DNA from: Euryodendron excelsum
Lineage: Eukaryota; Streptophyta; Magnoliopsida; Ericales; Pentaphylacaceae
DNA length: 64,000 bases
Direction: 5' to 3'
Assembly: GCA_033060915.1 (NCBI GenBank)
Contig: CM065379.1
Coordinates: forward strand, 35,459,318-35,523,317
Position 1 is the stretch's first letter. Every line of letters begins with the position of its first letter. The position numbers were made by a program, and so were the translations under genes. Below the pieces are notes generated by a model that was not told the DNA's origin, did no database searches, and worked only from the letters and a program-made list of their open reading frames with translations. Of this stretch, positions 35,443 through 46,462 are shown one piece after another.

Positions 35443-35565
35443 TAGTTAGCTAACAAATTACATTTGTGACGTGACATTTTAAAAATATAAGAGTATTTAG
35501 AGCACTAAGTAGGAGAGAAACAAATTATAGGGACAAACATAACTTTTATATATATATATATATAA
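35443..35565 (-). repeat. Right copy of a long-range inverted repeat
   Basis: The reverse complement matches 14958-15092 in block order: AT-rich run, AAAAGTTATGTTTG, AAATACTCTTATATTTT, AATGTCACGTCAC, then TTAGCTAACTATT. It begins about 10 bases after the Helitron-like 3' end at 35433. The (TA)n at 35549-35566 is part of it. Confidence 0.65.
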
Positions 35566-35566
35566 T

Positions 35567-36067
35567 TTGTACTATTAATTTATAATATATGTCCATATGG
35601 ATAACGAGGAAAACTCTCATTTTTGTAAAAATTTAAAACCTAACAACAAAAACTCATTTTTGTGAGTTGAACGATACGTGGATGTATTAAATATTTCTTG
35701 TATGCTTCATGAAAATTCTCATTTACATTTGAAGTTGTAGTATCATATCTAACATAATCTCAATAAGTATGAATTATATACATAGCATGTAATCAAAATG
35801 ACATGACTAGTTATTATCAAACTCATTCAACCTTATTAGTTGTAGAAAAAACTTATGACATAAGCGATACACAATATGTATAATGTTGATTTGGTTAAAT
35901 GATTAAACATACTTTTTTACAACTTTATATTAATAGTTGAAATATAAAATAAAAAATAAAAATAGAGAAATTAACCCTCTTCTATCAAGTCTTGAGAGAA
36001 TCAACTAAGAAAAACGTAACTTTTTATGCATTTAGTAGTTTGATTGAGTTGTTTGTCAATAATATAT
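35567..36067. other. AT-rich DNA without a recognised feature
   Basis: No frame or repeat could be identified. The last bases (ATAATATAT) are the left flank of the Mutator-like element. Confidence 0.45.
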
Positions 36068-37092
36068 GGGTTAATTACACACTTTTTCTCTTGGTTTTGA
36101 GTGAAAATCTAATTATTTTTTTGTGATAAAAAAATAAATACATGACCCATGTACTTCAGACTCTTTTGCAAATGGATGGACATTAACGGTTTTAGTCAAA
36201 AGACAAAATCACCCGACCCTTATGAACGTTTTCTTCCTCTCTACTCCCTTCTCTTCAGCGTTCCATCAAACACTTCATTGGCATCTCTAATTTTCCAGAT
36301 TTCTCATAACAATCAAAATCCACGATAACCACTAGGTAGATTCATATAATCTGATTAAACAAAAATCCAGATTTCAGCCAATCAATTTCTAGGCGTTGAT
36401 TCCTTCTCCATTGTTAGTCTAACCCTGCTGTCTCCTAAATGTATTCTGCTTTTACACGAATTAATGCCTAAATCTCCTTGTACAGGTCTTACAACGGACT
36501 GGTGTGGTAGTCAAGAACTGCAAACCATTAAATTGGTGCTACTCTGATACTTCCTTATAATCAGATTCAAAGGGAAAATTTTGACAAACAGTAAATTGCA
36601 ATGATTGCATTTCCATATACAAAAAATTGAAATAGGTTTTAATAATCAGCTTCTTTGATTTGATTGGTACTAGGAGAGAGAACAATTCATATATGTGTGT
36701 TTTTGTATGTATGTATGTGGTGTGCGTTGGTGATCGGTTCAGGGGGTGGCCCGCGTAGTGGGATGAGAGGGTGGTGTGCTGTGGTCGGGCAGTGGTGTCT
36801 ATGCGGGTGGTGTCCAGTGGTGGTGGTGTGCAGAGGCGGTGCGAGGAGAAGAGAAATTGATGAAGAGAAGGAAGAGAAGAGTTTTCCAGCCATGGCAGTC
36901 TACCATGAGGACGAAAAGAAGGAAAGGATAAAAGAACAAAAAAGGAAAAACATTGTTACGGATGAAGTTGGTACACGCACAGTTAGTTTTAACCGGCGGA
37001 TTACATGTTCACTTTTTTTTTTTTTTTTTTTAATCATAAGGAGCTCATTTCATTTTTGTTCAAAATTTAAGGTGATAAAATGTAATTAGTTC
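36068..37092. mobile_element. Mutator-like non-autonomous element
   Basis: The left end reads GGGTTAATTACACACTTTTT and the reverse complement of the right end reads GAACTAATTACATTTTATC. The arms stay similar for about 50 bases. The flanks ATAATATAT (36059-36067) and ACAATATAT (37093-37101) agree at 8 of 9, the 9-bp target duplication typical of Mutator. The centre holds a GC-rich, GGTGGT-repeating stretch (36740-36850) unlike its surroundings, which might be captured host DNA. The frame at 36664-37089 is low-complexity and not a credible protein. Confidence 0.65.
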
Positions 37093-37101
37093 ACAATATA
37101 T

Positions 37102-39062
37102 TTAAAAAAATGTAACAAATATGAGACAAAAATAAGAGTTATTGGCATTTATAAGAAGAAACCACTTATAATGGTGCCTCTTTTTTTTTCTTCTTCTTTT
37201 TTTTTTTATTTTTTTATCTATCCTCACCATTTAACTCAAATTTGTATTATCTTCGTATGAATTAATATTTTTATTTTTTGTGTACTCATGATTTTTGTAA
37301 AATGTTTTGTAACACTGTTAAAAAAAATATTAAATAGGTGCATATAATGTATTATTCTTTTTCTATCCTGTATTTTACTAATGTAAACCAAAGCAATCAT
37401 TATCAACAGTAAAAGTCCAGTCATATTACAAGGAGGAGGACGTGGATTTAACAAAAAGAACTAAGCTAACCCACGCCAGAAATACCATGTTTGATTGGTT
37501 CACTGGTAATTAAGTTTTGGGAGTCATTTGATTAAGTAAATGAATTAATTTAATATATTTTAATTGGTTAGTTATGAAATTAGTCCAATTCACAAATGGG
37601 CTCTTAAAAAATCATTTTAACAAATATCTATGTTCGTCAGATTTTGAAACTAAAAAAAACAAAAACATAAAAACCAAACATACGGCTTTTCTTTTTAGCC
37701 TCTCTATAAAAACCCTCTAACATAAAGCCTAACTTATTAACAAAATATTGTAAATACTTTTTTCAATGTACTAAAACATGTTTGATAACTGTTCTCAAAT
37801 TTTTTGTATTTAAAAAATTAAAAGAATTAGATAAAACTGAAAATTACAAAAAGGTGTGTTAATTTTTTTTTTTTTTTTTGCTTTCAAAATAAGTCTTTCT
37901 CTCTTCTCATCTCTTGCCACTCGTCACCACTGCCACCCATTGCATATTAAATGGATATTTTTATACCACCAAAGATGCTCTAATTTTTTTTTATTTTTTG
38001 CATAATCAAAAATGGAATACAAAAATTTACCAACATAAATAAAAACTGAAAACAAAAAGCGGTACCACATGCCCAACACTGCTGCAAATAAAATGTTGGA
38101 AATTGGTGCCAGAATGCAAAATTTGAAAGAGCTTTATGAATAAGCTGTAGATATGACTATTTTCATTTTGAAGCCAACAATGGATAAAAGCAAGACAGCG
38201 TATTTGCAAGTGGGTGTTTTAACACAAAAACCAAGTGTTTTTGTGATTCGAAACGAATGGGTTAGGTTTCTGGGTTGTGTTAATGGCAATTCGTACCCAT
38301 TGATTTGATGAGATTTGGGCTACCTTGACATTGACCCAACTCAACCCAGCCCAGTTTGCACCAGTGTTACTGATTGATGACACTGATGAGTTCTTTCTCT
38401 TGATGGTTAGATAGTACTGAGTTTTCAGTATTTATTCTTATTAAATAGTGATATGTAATATTTTATTACATTAACAATATAAATTTATCATAAAATGTAA
38501 CAAATTTTAAGTAACAAGTGTCATATGCCGTATTTCAATAAAAATAATTACTGAAAAACTCATTAGCTAAGTACTAAACTCTTTTTCCTAGGTGAGCCCA
38601 TATGAGTTCAATTCTCATCAAGTTGTGGCTCCAATTGGTAGAGTTTTTAAAAATAGTTTTCTATTCTCAAAGGTAAAGAAAACGGAAACGCAAAACCTGT
38701 AATAAAAAGAATTGTGTTAAAAAAAAAAAACTAATTTTCCGAAAGAACTATCGGCTATTTTTATTCTGTATTTTTTGTGATCTAGTCAAGCATACCAAAG
38801 TAACCAACACCAAGTTCTAAAAATTTCCTAATTTTAGAATAAAAAAATGCCTAATTTTTAGAAAACATGTTTTTGAGAATCGTTCTATGAAAATTAAAAC
38901 AAACAATAGAAAAATGCATTTCTTCTAGAAAATATGTACAAAAAATATGACAGATAAAAGTATCAATAGCAATTTTGTAATTAAAAGCCATCATGATGAG
39001 TATTTTATTTTAAAATAAATGACTCCATTCAACCACACATATTGTATATAAAATTTACATAA
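37102..39062. other. AT-rich DNA with possible old repeats
   Basis: No gene. A patch at 38240-38360 has GGGTT and CAACCCAGCCCAG words like the ends of hAT-type elements but could not be bounded. Poly-A/T runs and AT-rich DNA fill the rest. Confidence 0.35.
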
Positions 39063-39070
39063 GTTGTCTG

Positions 39071-40255
39071 TAGGCCTGTCAAACTCAACCCATATCCATG
39101 AATCTGCCCAAGTGCACCTACTTAAAATTCATCTAAACCCGTCTAAGTTTATTAATGGGTTTACTTGGGTTATATCATGTAAGCCCAATTATAAATGGGT
39201 TTAAATGGGTTGGATATAGGTACCCATTGGGTTTGCTAAAAAAATTATAAAAAAAAAAAGTTGACACATAAAAAAGTGTTTTATTTATTTTTTTAAAAAA
39301 ATTATAATAAAAACTTATTTTTAAACAAAATGACGTATTACTGTTCTCCAAGACATGTAAACACAAAATGAGAATAGGTGTACAGAAAGGAAGGAGAATA
39401 TAAGAGTATTATTTTCCCATGAATTCTCGAAAACCAAACAGATCAACGGTTCAGAACAAGCTTACATTGTTGGAAAAACCTTGTCATCTTAGGATTGATT
39501 TAAGACCCAAATGACTGGAAAATGTAACAGTTGATAGCTTAAATTTGTCTTGAAATTTAATCTAACGATAATGATTGAATGAGATCAATCTTATCCCATC
39601 TCTAATCACACACCGACCAAATGCCGAATAAATTAGAATTTAGATAAAATAATTTATAGACTCTTCTAAAGAAATTTAAAAATATAAATAAAAAAAACTC
39701 CAATAATAGAAGCAAACAGTCATAGGCTATAATTCATCCGTTTTGGTCCAACCTATGTGCTCAAGTCACCAAATGCACTGACCACATAAATTCTTCACTT
39801 AGTCCTCACAGCTCCAACTCTTTACGCTAATCCATTGGTCTTTGGCTCTACGGCTCAATTTATTTCAATAATAAATTTTTAGAAGAAAAGCTTTTTTTAA
39901 AAAGTATTTGACAGTAAAATATTTATTTTGTAAACCTACAAATCTTTGTAGAGAAACAATTTTATCCTACTTTTTATTTTCACTTAAATTTTTTTTTTTG
40001 GATAACAACACTTAAGGATGACTTTGATATTATTAAATAGCTTTAATAATAAAAATAATATAAAAATTATAATAAATCACATAAATTTATATAATATATA
40101 AATGGGTCACATTTGGATTTATGAGTTTACATTGACCCATTAGTGACTGGCATTCAATCCATTTTTTAATTGGGCTGATTTCAGTTGAACCCATTTAAGC
40201 TTAAACTCATTTAAGTCCACCCAAATCCGTCCAAATTCACTTATTTGCCACCCTA
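39071..40255. mobile_element. hAT-like non-autonomous element (1.2 kb)
   Basis: The left end TAGGCCTGTCAAAC and the reverse complement of the right end TAGGGTGGCAAATA share the TAGG and TG(T/G)CAAA pattern of hAT termini. The octamers outside, GTTGTCTG (39063-39070) and GTTTTCTG (40256-40263), match at 7 of 8, fitting the 8-bp hAT duplication. AACCCAT and GGGTTTAAATGGGTT words fill both ends and mirror each other. No transposase was found inside. Confidence 0.72.
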
Positions 40256-40263
40256 GTTTTCTG

Positions 40264-40990
40264 GTTTTTTAGCATTACCGTAGACAATGTTAGAACAAAA
40301 TATTAAAAATTATCAAACACATGCCTGTGTAGGCGCATACATTTACTTATCCATACGACCTCAAGTCCGATACAAAGTATTTTAAAGAAATAGTAGTTGT
40401 TTCCTCAATCTACTATTTCTCACATGCTAGTGTTCACCGAAGTAATACTAAGATTAAGACTGCATTCTAAGAAGTACGGATGCATTGTGATATATGACGG
40501 ATACACATACCCTTTAAATATATCAAGACACGTTTTGTTGATATATTTTTTCTGTGAACACTTTTCAAAGATATCGTAAACATGCATGTGCGCTAGTTGG
40601 ACACTTTTTGGGATACGAGGAGATTGACATGTTATTATTAAAAATATTAAATGATGTTGAATTTATAAATTTCAACACTTTAAAATACTAAAACATAAAA
40701 CACCCAAATCTAATTCTTTAAATCCTTGCCTTGTTATAATTGTGATCTTATTTGGTTATTTTCATCTTGTTTTTGGTAATTTATGAATTTTACGTTCATA
40801 GACATAGCAAAAAATACATATAAAGATATTTTTTTTTATGTCCCTACAGTATCCGTGTCCTCATTTTTTGAAAATGTCATGTCTTGTATCCGTATCAGTA
40901 CTTCTTAAATTGCATCCAACTTAACATTAATTTTTTTTTACTTCTTTCACTGCATTTCCTTTTCCTTATTTTTCTAGGACAATTTTTGTT
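40264..40990. other. AT-rich intergenic DNA
   Basis: No gene or element was recognised. Confidence 0.4.
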
Positions 40991-41145
40991 ACGTTGTGTT
41001 TGGAATTCATATTTATCAAGGGAAAAGTGAAGAAAAAAAAAAGATGAGGAAAAAGTGAACAAAATATATAAGTAGTTTTGTTCATTTTTCTCTCATATTT
41101 TTCTTTTCTTTTATTTTCCATCACCAAATCATTGATACACACACA
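40991..41145. mobile_element. Foldback MITE related to 7381-7547
   Basis: ACGTTGTGTTTGGAATTC and a run of GAAAAA words are mirrored by TTTTTC and TTTTCC words and CACCAAATC. The centre holds a near-perfect hairpin, GTGAACAAAA with TTTTGTTCA. Edges are approximate. Confidence 0.45.
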
Positions 41146-41389
41146 TAGCCCTAAGGTTGTTGAAAGTATTTTCAAAATATATAATATATGTAGCAGTTTT
41201 GGAGTTTTTTAAAATGGTTTTGACTAATTTTGGAGAAAGTATTTAATGCTTTATTAAATAAATTCTACATTGAAAAGTGAAAAATTTTGTAAGGCATCTA
41301 TACATATCAACAACTTGCTATGTATGATTTTAGAGCAATGATTCGGTGTGGTGCAATATAGAATTTTAGTAGCGCACTTGGCACTTGGA

Positions 41390-41402
41390 CACGTGGCACG
41401 TG
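41390..41402. promoter_or_regulatory. Pair of G-boxes
   Basis: CACGTG occurs at 41390-41395 and 41397-41402, inside TTGGACACGTGGCACGTGCA. CACGTG is the core for plant bZIP and bHLH factors. No gene start lies nearby: the lipoxygenase start is 5 kb away, so a role is not shown. Confidence 0.35.
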
Positions 41403-41499
41403 CACTTGTGGCGTGTGATTAAAACCATTGATTTTTGTCAATCATGATGATCAACGATCGAATGACTAATACATAAGTAAAAAGAATCGTTTGGTGAGA

Positions 41500-42115
41500 A
41501 TCACATCTGATCATAAATGTGTGATGAATAATCTGATCAAATAATGAATATGTACGATCTACACCGTTAAATTAGAAATGGGCAATCTGACAGTTGTGTT
41601 TAAACTTACAAGCAACTGTTAAAAATTAGTTATTATTTGAATTCTAACAGTCATGTCTTGTCCAAAGAGACACCAAAACGTCTATAAAAACATGACAGGT
41701 TCGCAGATGTTCAAGACACTAATTTTTTTGCAACTTCTCTATATATTAAAAAGCGTAAGTTCTCTGGTCTTTCTAATTTTTATTGTTCATCAGTTTTGAA
41801 GTCCATTTTTGCATAAACAGACATTCAGATTTTGACAAACTTGATAACCAAAGGATATTCGGGTTTAATTTTGTGTGTGCAATACGTAGTCAGAATTACA
41901 AATTTTTTAGACTCCATTGTATCTTGAGGCAATTCCTCATCAATCCGGTACACACCAGATTCTGAAGATTGATGAGAACGGATATTGTCTTGAAAAAAGC
42001 GATATTAATCGTGACTTGAAAGCGATTATTCACTTCTTCTTTCTTTTATAGATTTCTGCACAAAAAAAGTTTGCTTTTTGTTTCTTTATCTTGTCTAGGT
42101 AGTGCAGATTCTATC
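41500..42115. other. LTR-like or promoter-like segment, unassigned
   Basis: A TATA-like TCTATAAAAACATG (about 41685) is followed by a leader-like AT/C-rich stretch and ACGGATATTGTCTTG near 41980. The order resembles a Copia LTR, but no paired LTR, TG..CA ends or duplication was found. The frame at 41783-41965 has no known domain. Confidence 0.25.
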
Positions 42116-42264
42116 ATGTATGGTACTTTTTGGGACACAAAGAATCGTTTTGAGTGCATAAAAAATTAGTATACTCCAAATATGACAGTAGTGAAAGAAG
42201 TAAGAATTGATTCTTGTTTACTAGATGATGCATGGGATAATCTAAATAGTTGTTGGTAGGGCCC

Positions 42265-42380
42265 TACATAATTTGGCTTTGTAGCCCCAACTTTGCAAAA
42301 CGTTGAGCAAATTTTCAACATTTGCCTAAATTGCCTTTGTAGCCAACTTGGTAAAATGTCGAGAAAAATTTTCAACTTCA
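42265..42380. repeat. Diverged ~66-bp tandem repeat
   Basis: Two copies share TTGGC or TTGCC, TTTGTAGCC, CAACTTTG or CAACTTGG, CAAAACGTTGAG or AAAATGTCGAG, and TTTTCAAC. This kind of word occurs in plant MITEs, but no terminal repeats were found. Confidence 0.45.
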
Positions 42381-42399
42381 TGTTGTCTTAAGTCGGAAA

Positions 42400-43480
42400 A
42401 CATATTAATTAGGTGCTATTCTCCTATCCAGTATTTATAGTTCTTATGGCCACCATCTTTCGAAAGGTCATTTAAGGGGACCCAACCATCGCATTGCAAC
42501 GATCATATTGAAAATTTGTTTCAAAAACGCAATAATGTAAGTTTTAGCAACAAGTTGTTGTGATAAATTAAAAACGGAGTTCAAGCCTGTGGTTAAATTC
42601 TAGTCAAGAAGCTTTTGGCAATTTGTTTTCATGCTTTAGGAGTTTGCTGATGGCGGATGAGATCATCTTGTAGTGCAATGGCTGAAAATAAAATGAAAAC
42701 AACAATTTGAGAAAATGAAGTGAAACTTTGTTGATGATGTACTCTCCATTTCAATTGCAGAATTGGCACAATGAAAGCAAACAAGGAATGGTGACTGTAG
42801 TTTTACTAGAAGACTTGGATACGGTTGTTTATGCGCAGGTGGTGAAGGTAGTCACTCTAAAGTGTTGCCTTGAATTGCAGATGTGACACTTTATTAATAG
42901 CCATATACGCCACTAATTAATAAGGAACTGTACCTAAGTCTTCTTCTTTTTTTTTTTTTCATACCTAGTTGATATAACATTTTGCCCACTTTATTTGCAC
43001 AAAATGACCCAAACTCGTGCACCTTGTATCTATTCTTCTATTATTATTGCAAAGTTGAATTCTAAACAATAATGGATTGCATGGGAGGAATTAAAATAAC
43101 TTGTAAAAGAGCCAAAAAAAAAAAAATGGGGACAACCCAGCCGCAAAATGCTCTTTATCACTGTGGGATTTGGAGAGGGTGAGATGTACGTAGCCTTATC
43201 GCGCACATGTGGATATTGTTCTCATATTCCAAATTTGTGACGCTGAGCTTATAAGCACCCAATTTTAATGTGTAAAGAAGTTAAGGGAGATATAACTTAT
43301 TAGGCTTGCCAAAAACCCAATTGCATTAAGTTATCAGATTAGGCGTAGACCACAAACTCCTAACAGTTAAACTGTCTTGTCTAACCATGGATAGGAACCT
43401 TCTTCGAATTGCAAAAGCCCCAAAATATTCCTATTAGTTGTTCTTACTCGTTTGATCATTTCATTTCTATACTCTTGAAG
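42400..43480. other. Intergenic DNA without a recognised feature
   Basis: No frame longer than about 60 codons with recognisable content. It ends beside the SINE candidate. Confidence 0.4.
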
Positions 43481-43487
43481 ATGTCAA

Positions 43488-43640
43488 ACTTGTTGGCAAG
43501 AGCTTGGGCCTGTCGAATGGGTAGGATTGTTCAATCTTCCTCACTAAGTCAAGGGTTCGAATCCCATCTCCCGCCCCTCCTCCTAAACTTCTCCCTTGAT
43601 AACTGTTTGTTCATGCACTAAAAGAAAATTAAGAAGAAGA
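43488..43640 (+). mobile_element. SINE candidate (tRNA-derived)
   Basis: A perfect B-box-like GGTTCGAATCC (43554-43564) follows an A-box-like TGGCAAGAGCTTGG (43494-43507) by about 60 bases, the spacing of RNA polymerase III internal promoters. The intervening sequence does not fold as a tRNA and there is no anticodon arm, so a SINE fits better than a tRNA gene. The tail is only A-rich. Confidence 0.4.
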
Positions 43641-44300
43641 CAGTATGCACACATCATCATCCAAAAAAACAAAAGAGAGAAAAAGAAAAGCCTCAAGCAC
43701 TAACGTTGATCATCTACAATTTGCATAAATACTAGAACTCAACCCCAATCACCAAGGTTTGTTCCAAAAGTAAATGTCGATTGGTATAATTTTTATCTTT
43801 AATAGAGAATTTTACAGATTTATTCCTCCACCATCTTTAACACGCTTCTTAAACAAGGGATCAATATTTACTCAAAGTTGTGGTTCATAAAGGGGATGCT
43901 TTCTTATATTCTTGTTCAGATCAAATCTCATGCTTGGCTAATGGATGTGACCCCAAGTTGGGGATTATCATGCTTTTAGTAACTAATGTTCAAATTGGTT
44001 GTTCCTTGACCCTCGGTATTTGAAGGAACACAATACTTGCCGCTAAATGTCTATAACTGAATTAATTTGTTTGCTTTGCAACACTTAAGTTCCTAAGGAA
44101 ACCGATTCACTTTATTCGCTAATTAGGCTGGCATTGACCACTGATGGACACAAGGGGAGGGCGGGCTGGGGCCATGGCCCATCTTAAACTTTCAAAATTC
44201 TTTATACTTTTTTTTTTTTTTTATAGATTATAGGTATTTATAATAAAGTATAGTGTATTGGCCCCGCCAAAATTCAAGAAAATTTATCTTGATCCTTATA

Positions 44301-44406
44301 AAATTTAAAATATTTTAACTTGACCCCTCGTCTCGACACACAAATCATGTATTAAATTTAAAATATTTTAACTTGACCCCTCGTCTCGACACACAAATCA
44401 TGTATT
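44301..44406. repeat. Perfect 53-bp tandem duplication
   Basis: Two identical copies start at 44301 and 44354, each running from AAATTTAAAATATTTT through CTTGACCCCTCGTC to AAATCATGTATT. The lack of differences implies a recent event. Confidence 0.88.
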
Positions 44407-45999
44407 GATGTTGTGTCTTGAGAACGATTCTCGTTGATTGGATTTAATTTTAGACTCAAATTAATGGATAAGTAGTTGGTGAAGATGAGCAATTCTTCAT
44501 TTGCGTGTTGAAAATGACCGATTTGTTCCTTCCCATGAACTAATCTAGTCGTACTACACTACTTAAAATTGCAATGAGTGATTTGTGTAAACGAGAGTCT
44601 TATTTTTCTCTTTTGCTTTTCAATCGCAATATAATATTATTGTTCTACCATTCTCACGTGCCAGTGCCACAACACTTTTTCAAGGAATTTCTCTATTCGG
44701 GTCAACTTCAAGAACTTATGCTTCCACAACGGAATGAAGTTCTTACTAAACGACACCCACTTGAGGCAAAAAGAAAATTAGAATCTAAGTTGGTTATATG
44801 TGAAAGCAAATTTGAGCAAATAAACTAAGTGGAAGATGCAAGAGATTGGATGCTCCCTATTATCATCTTATATTTTAAGTAATCTCAATGGCATGCTCAT
44901 TTTGAGGGAAGATTATACATACAACATTGCAAAATTTTCCATAGTAATGGTTTTGACCGAAGTGAACTTCCCCAACTATCTTGCCTCAAGAAGTTATTGA
45001 ACCACAAAAGTACTATTGAAGTTAGCTTCTTTCACTTCATATTCTTTTTCTATCTTTTCCTTTCTCCTTTTCTTTTCATTTTCCTCTCACTACAAATTCA
45101 ATATCTAAACATAGCATTATGCGGACTCTTGCCAAGAAGTTATAATGTGAACATAGTTTGCTCTATTGAAAATATGCTTACTCAGTATCATACATTCCTT
45201 TCATTGACACATCCCTTTGATTGTCACAATTACCTTCCCCTTATCTCTTGCTTTTATTTTGGCTTTAAAGATGAATTAAACTACTTTGATTCACCCTGAT
45301 CATGAATTTATAACTAAGCAGTTCAATTTCCTTATGCTATTAAGGATTGAACTTATAAATTTATAACATCGAATGCCCTGTGCTATGGAGAATTAATTGG
45401 CTGATTTTAAATGTGATCTATAATTGGACTAATCTCATGAGACATGGAAAAAACATAATTGAGTTAACTTCTCTGTTTTTGGAGTAACAAAATCGAGTCA
45501 ATTTTTATTTTCTATGATCGAGGGGGAGAGGTCGTATTATCCCAAATTTGAAAGGTTTGGTTACCCAAAATTTTTTCAACTGACATTTACAGGGACTCAA
45601 TTTTAGCTTTGAAAGAGAATAAATGACAAGTGAAAAATCATAGCAACTATGAGTTAAAAAGAATGTATAGAAGGAGAATTGCACATTGAATTTGTTTTCC
45701 TTTCCATGCAATAAATCGAATAAGGCGCCTTGCACATACAAATTTACATTCCGTACGTATAGGGAGGGATCCATTTACACTGGTGTAAGAATTTTTATCC
45801 TTACACTCCTACATAAATACTTTATGCATGTCTCACATTTTGACTTAGATAACATGCTTGCTTCTTTTATTCCCTTTATGTTTGTTAAATTTCAAGTTTA
45901 TTGGAAATCAGAAGTTATATCATCCATACAGTTGCTTTTCTATTTTATTTTATGTATCTAATATAACTTCTATTTTGAGAACTATATGGATGAAACATC

Positions 46000-46035
46000 A
46001 AGAAATATTATCTCATGAAGAAATATTATCTCATG
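46000..46035. repeat. Perfect 18-bp tandem duplication
   Basis: AAGAAATATTATCTCATG occurs twice in a row (46000-46017 and 46018-46035), about 430 bases upstream of the lipoxygenase start codon. Confidence 0.85.
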
Positions 46036-46350
46036 TGATAGTCACACTAACACCATATGACTTTTACTATGATTTGAGTATTTATAAATCCCACTTGAAC
46101 CTAAAAAAAATGTTGAAGTCCTTGTAACTGTGACATCGTGTGACAGTCATGTGGAATAATTTTCCATTATTACAAACTGTTTGACAAGAGTAGCATTTTC
46201 TATTGTCAGCCATCTTGACATTCAAGAAAAAAGTGATTGAGAAATGGACAGTCTTTGTCCAAAGGCCTTGTAAAAGTATGTTACACGATGGGATTCTAGC
46301 AAAGATTTTCAAGTTTCTTGGTCATGACACTTCTTCAGTTAGCTTGGCAC

Positions 46351-46358
46351 TTTAAATA
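46351..46358 (+). promoter_or_regulatory. Possible TATA box of the lipoxygenase gene
   Basis: TTTAAATA lies 105 bases upstream of the start codon, a plausible place for a plant TATA box with a leader of 70-80 bases. The leader includes a poly-A run (46442-46457). Confidence 0.45.
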
Positions 46359-46462
46359 CCAACCAAACTCTTCTTTTTTTCTCTCATTCATTGTGACAAG
46401 CTTTGTTACTAGAGTTCACATTCTTCATTTGTTAATTGCCCAAAAAAAAAAAAAAAACAGAG

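Larger units (their letters stand above)
43641..46345. other. Region upstream of the lipoxygenase gene
   Basis: No credible gene. The 84-residue frame at 44574-44828 and the frames near 45686-46127 have no recognisable domain. The region contains a 53-bp tandem duplication (44301-44406), an 18-bp duplication (46000-46035) and a GTGTAAG...CTTACAC hairpin at 45784-45810 of a kind common at MITE ends. Confidence 0.4.

Noticed and set aside
36664..37089. 141-residue frame with Gly/Trp/Cys-rich start
   Set aside because: It is low-complexity GGTGG-word translation inside a Mutator-like element and ends in poly-T-encoded phenylalanines.
41500..42115. Solo Copia LTR
   Set aside because: Leader-like layout only; no TG..CA ends or target duplication could be found, so it is left unassigned.
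43554..43564. tRNA gene suggested by GGTTCGAATCC
   Set aside because: No cloverleaf, anticodon arm or acceptor stem can be formed around it; a SINE head is more likely.
44574..44828. 84-residue frame upstream of the lipoxygenase
   Set aside because: No recognised domain, no splice partner and AT-rich surroundings.
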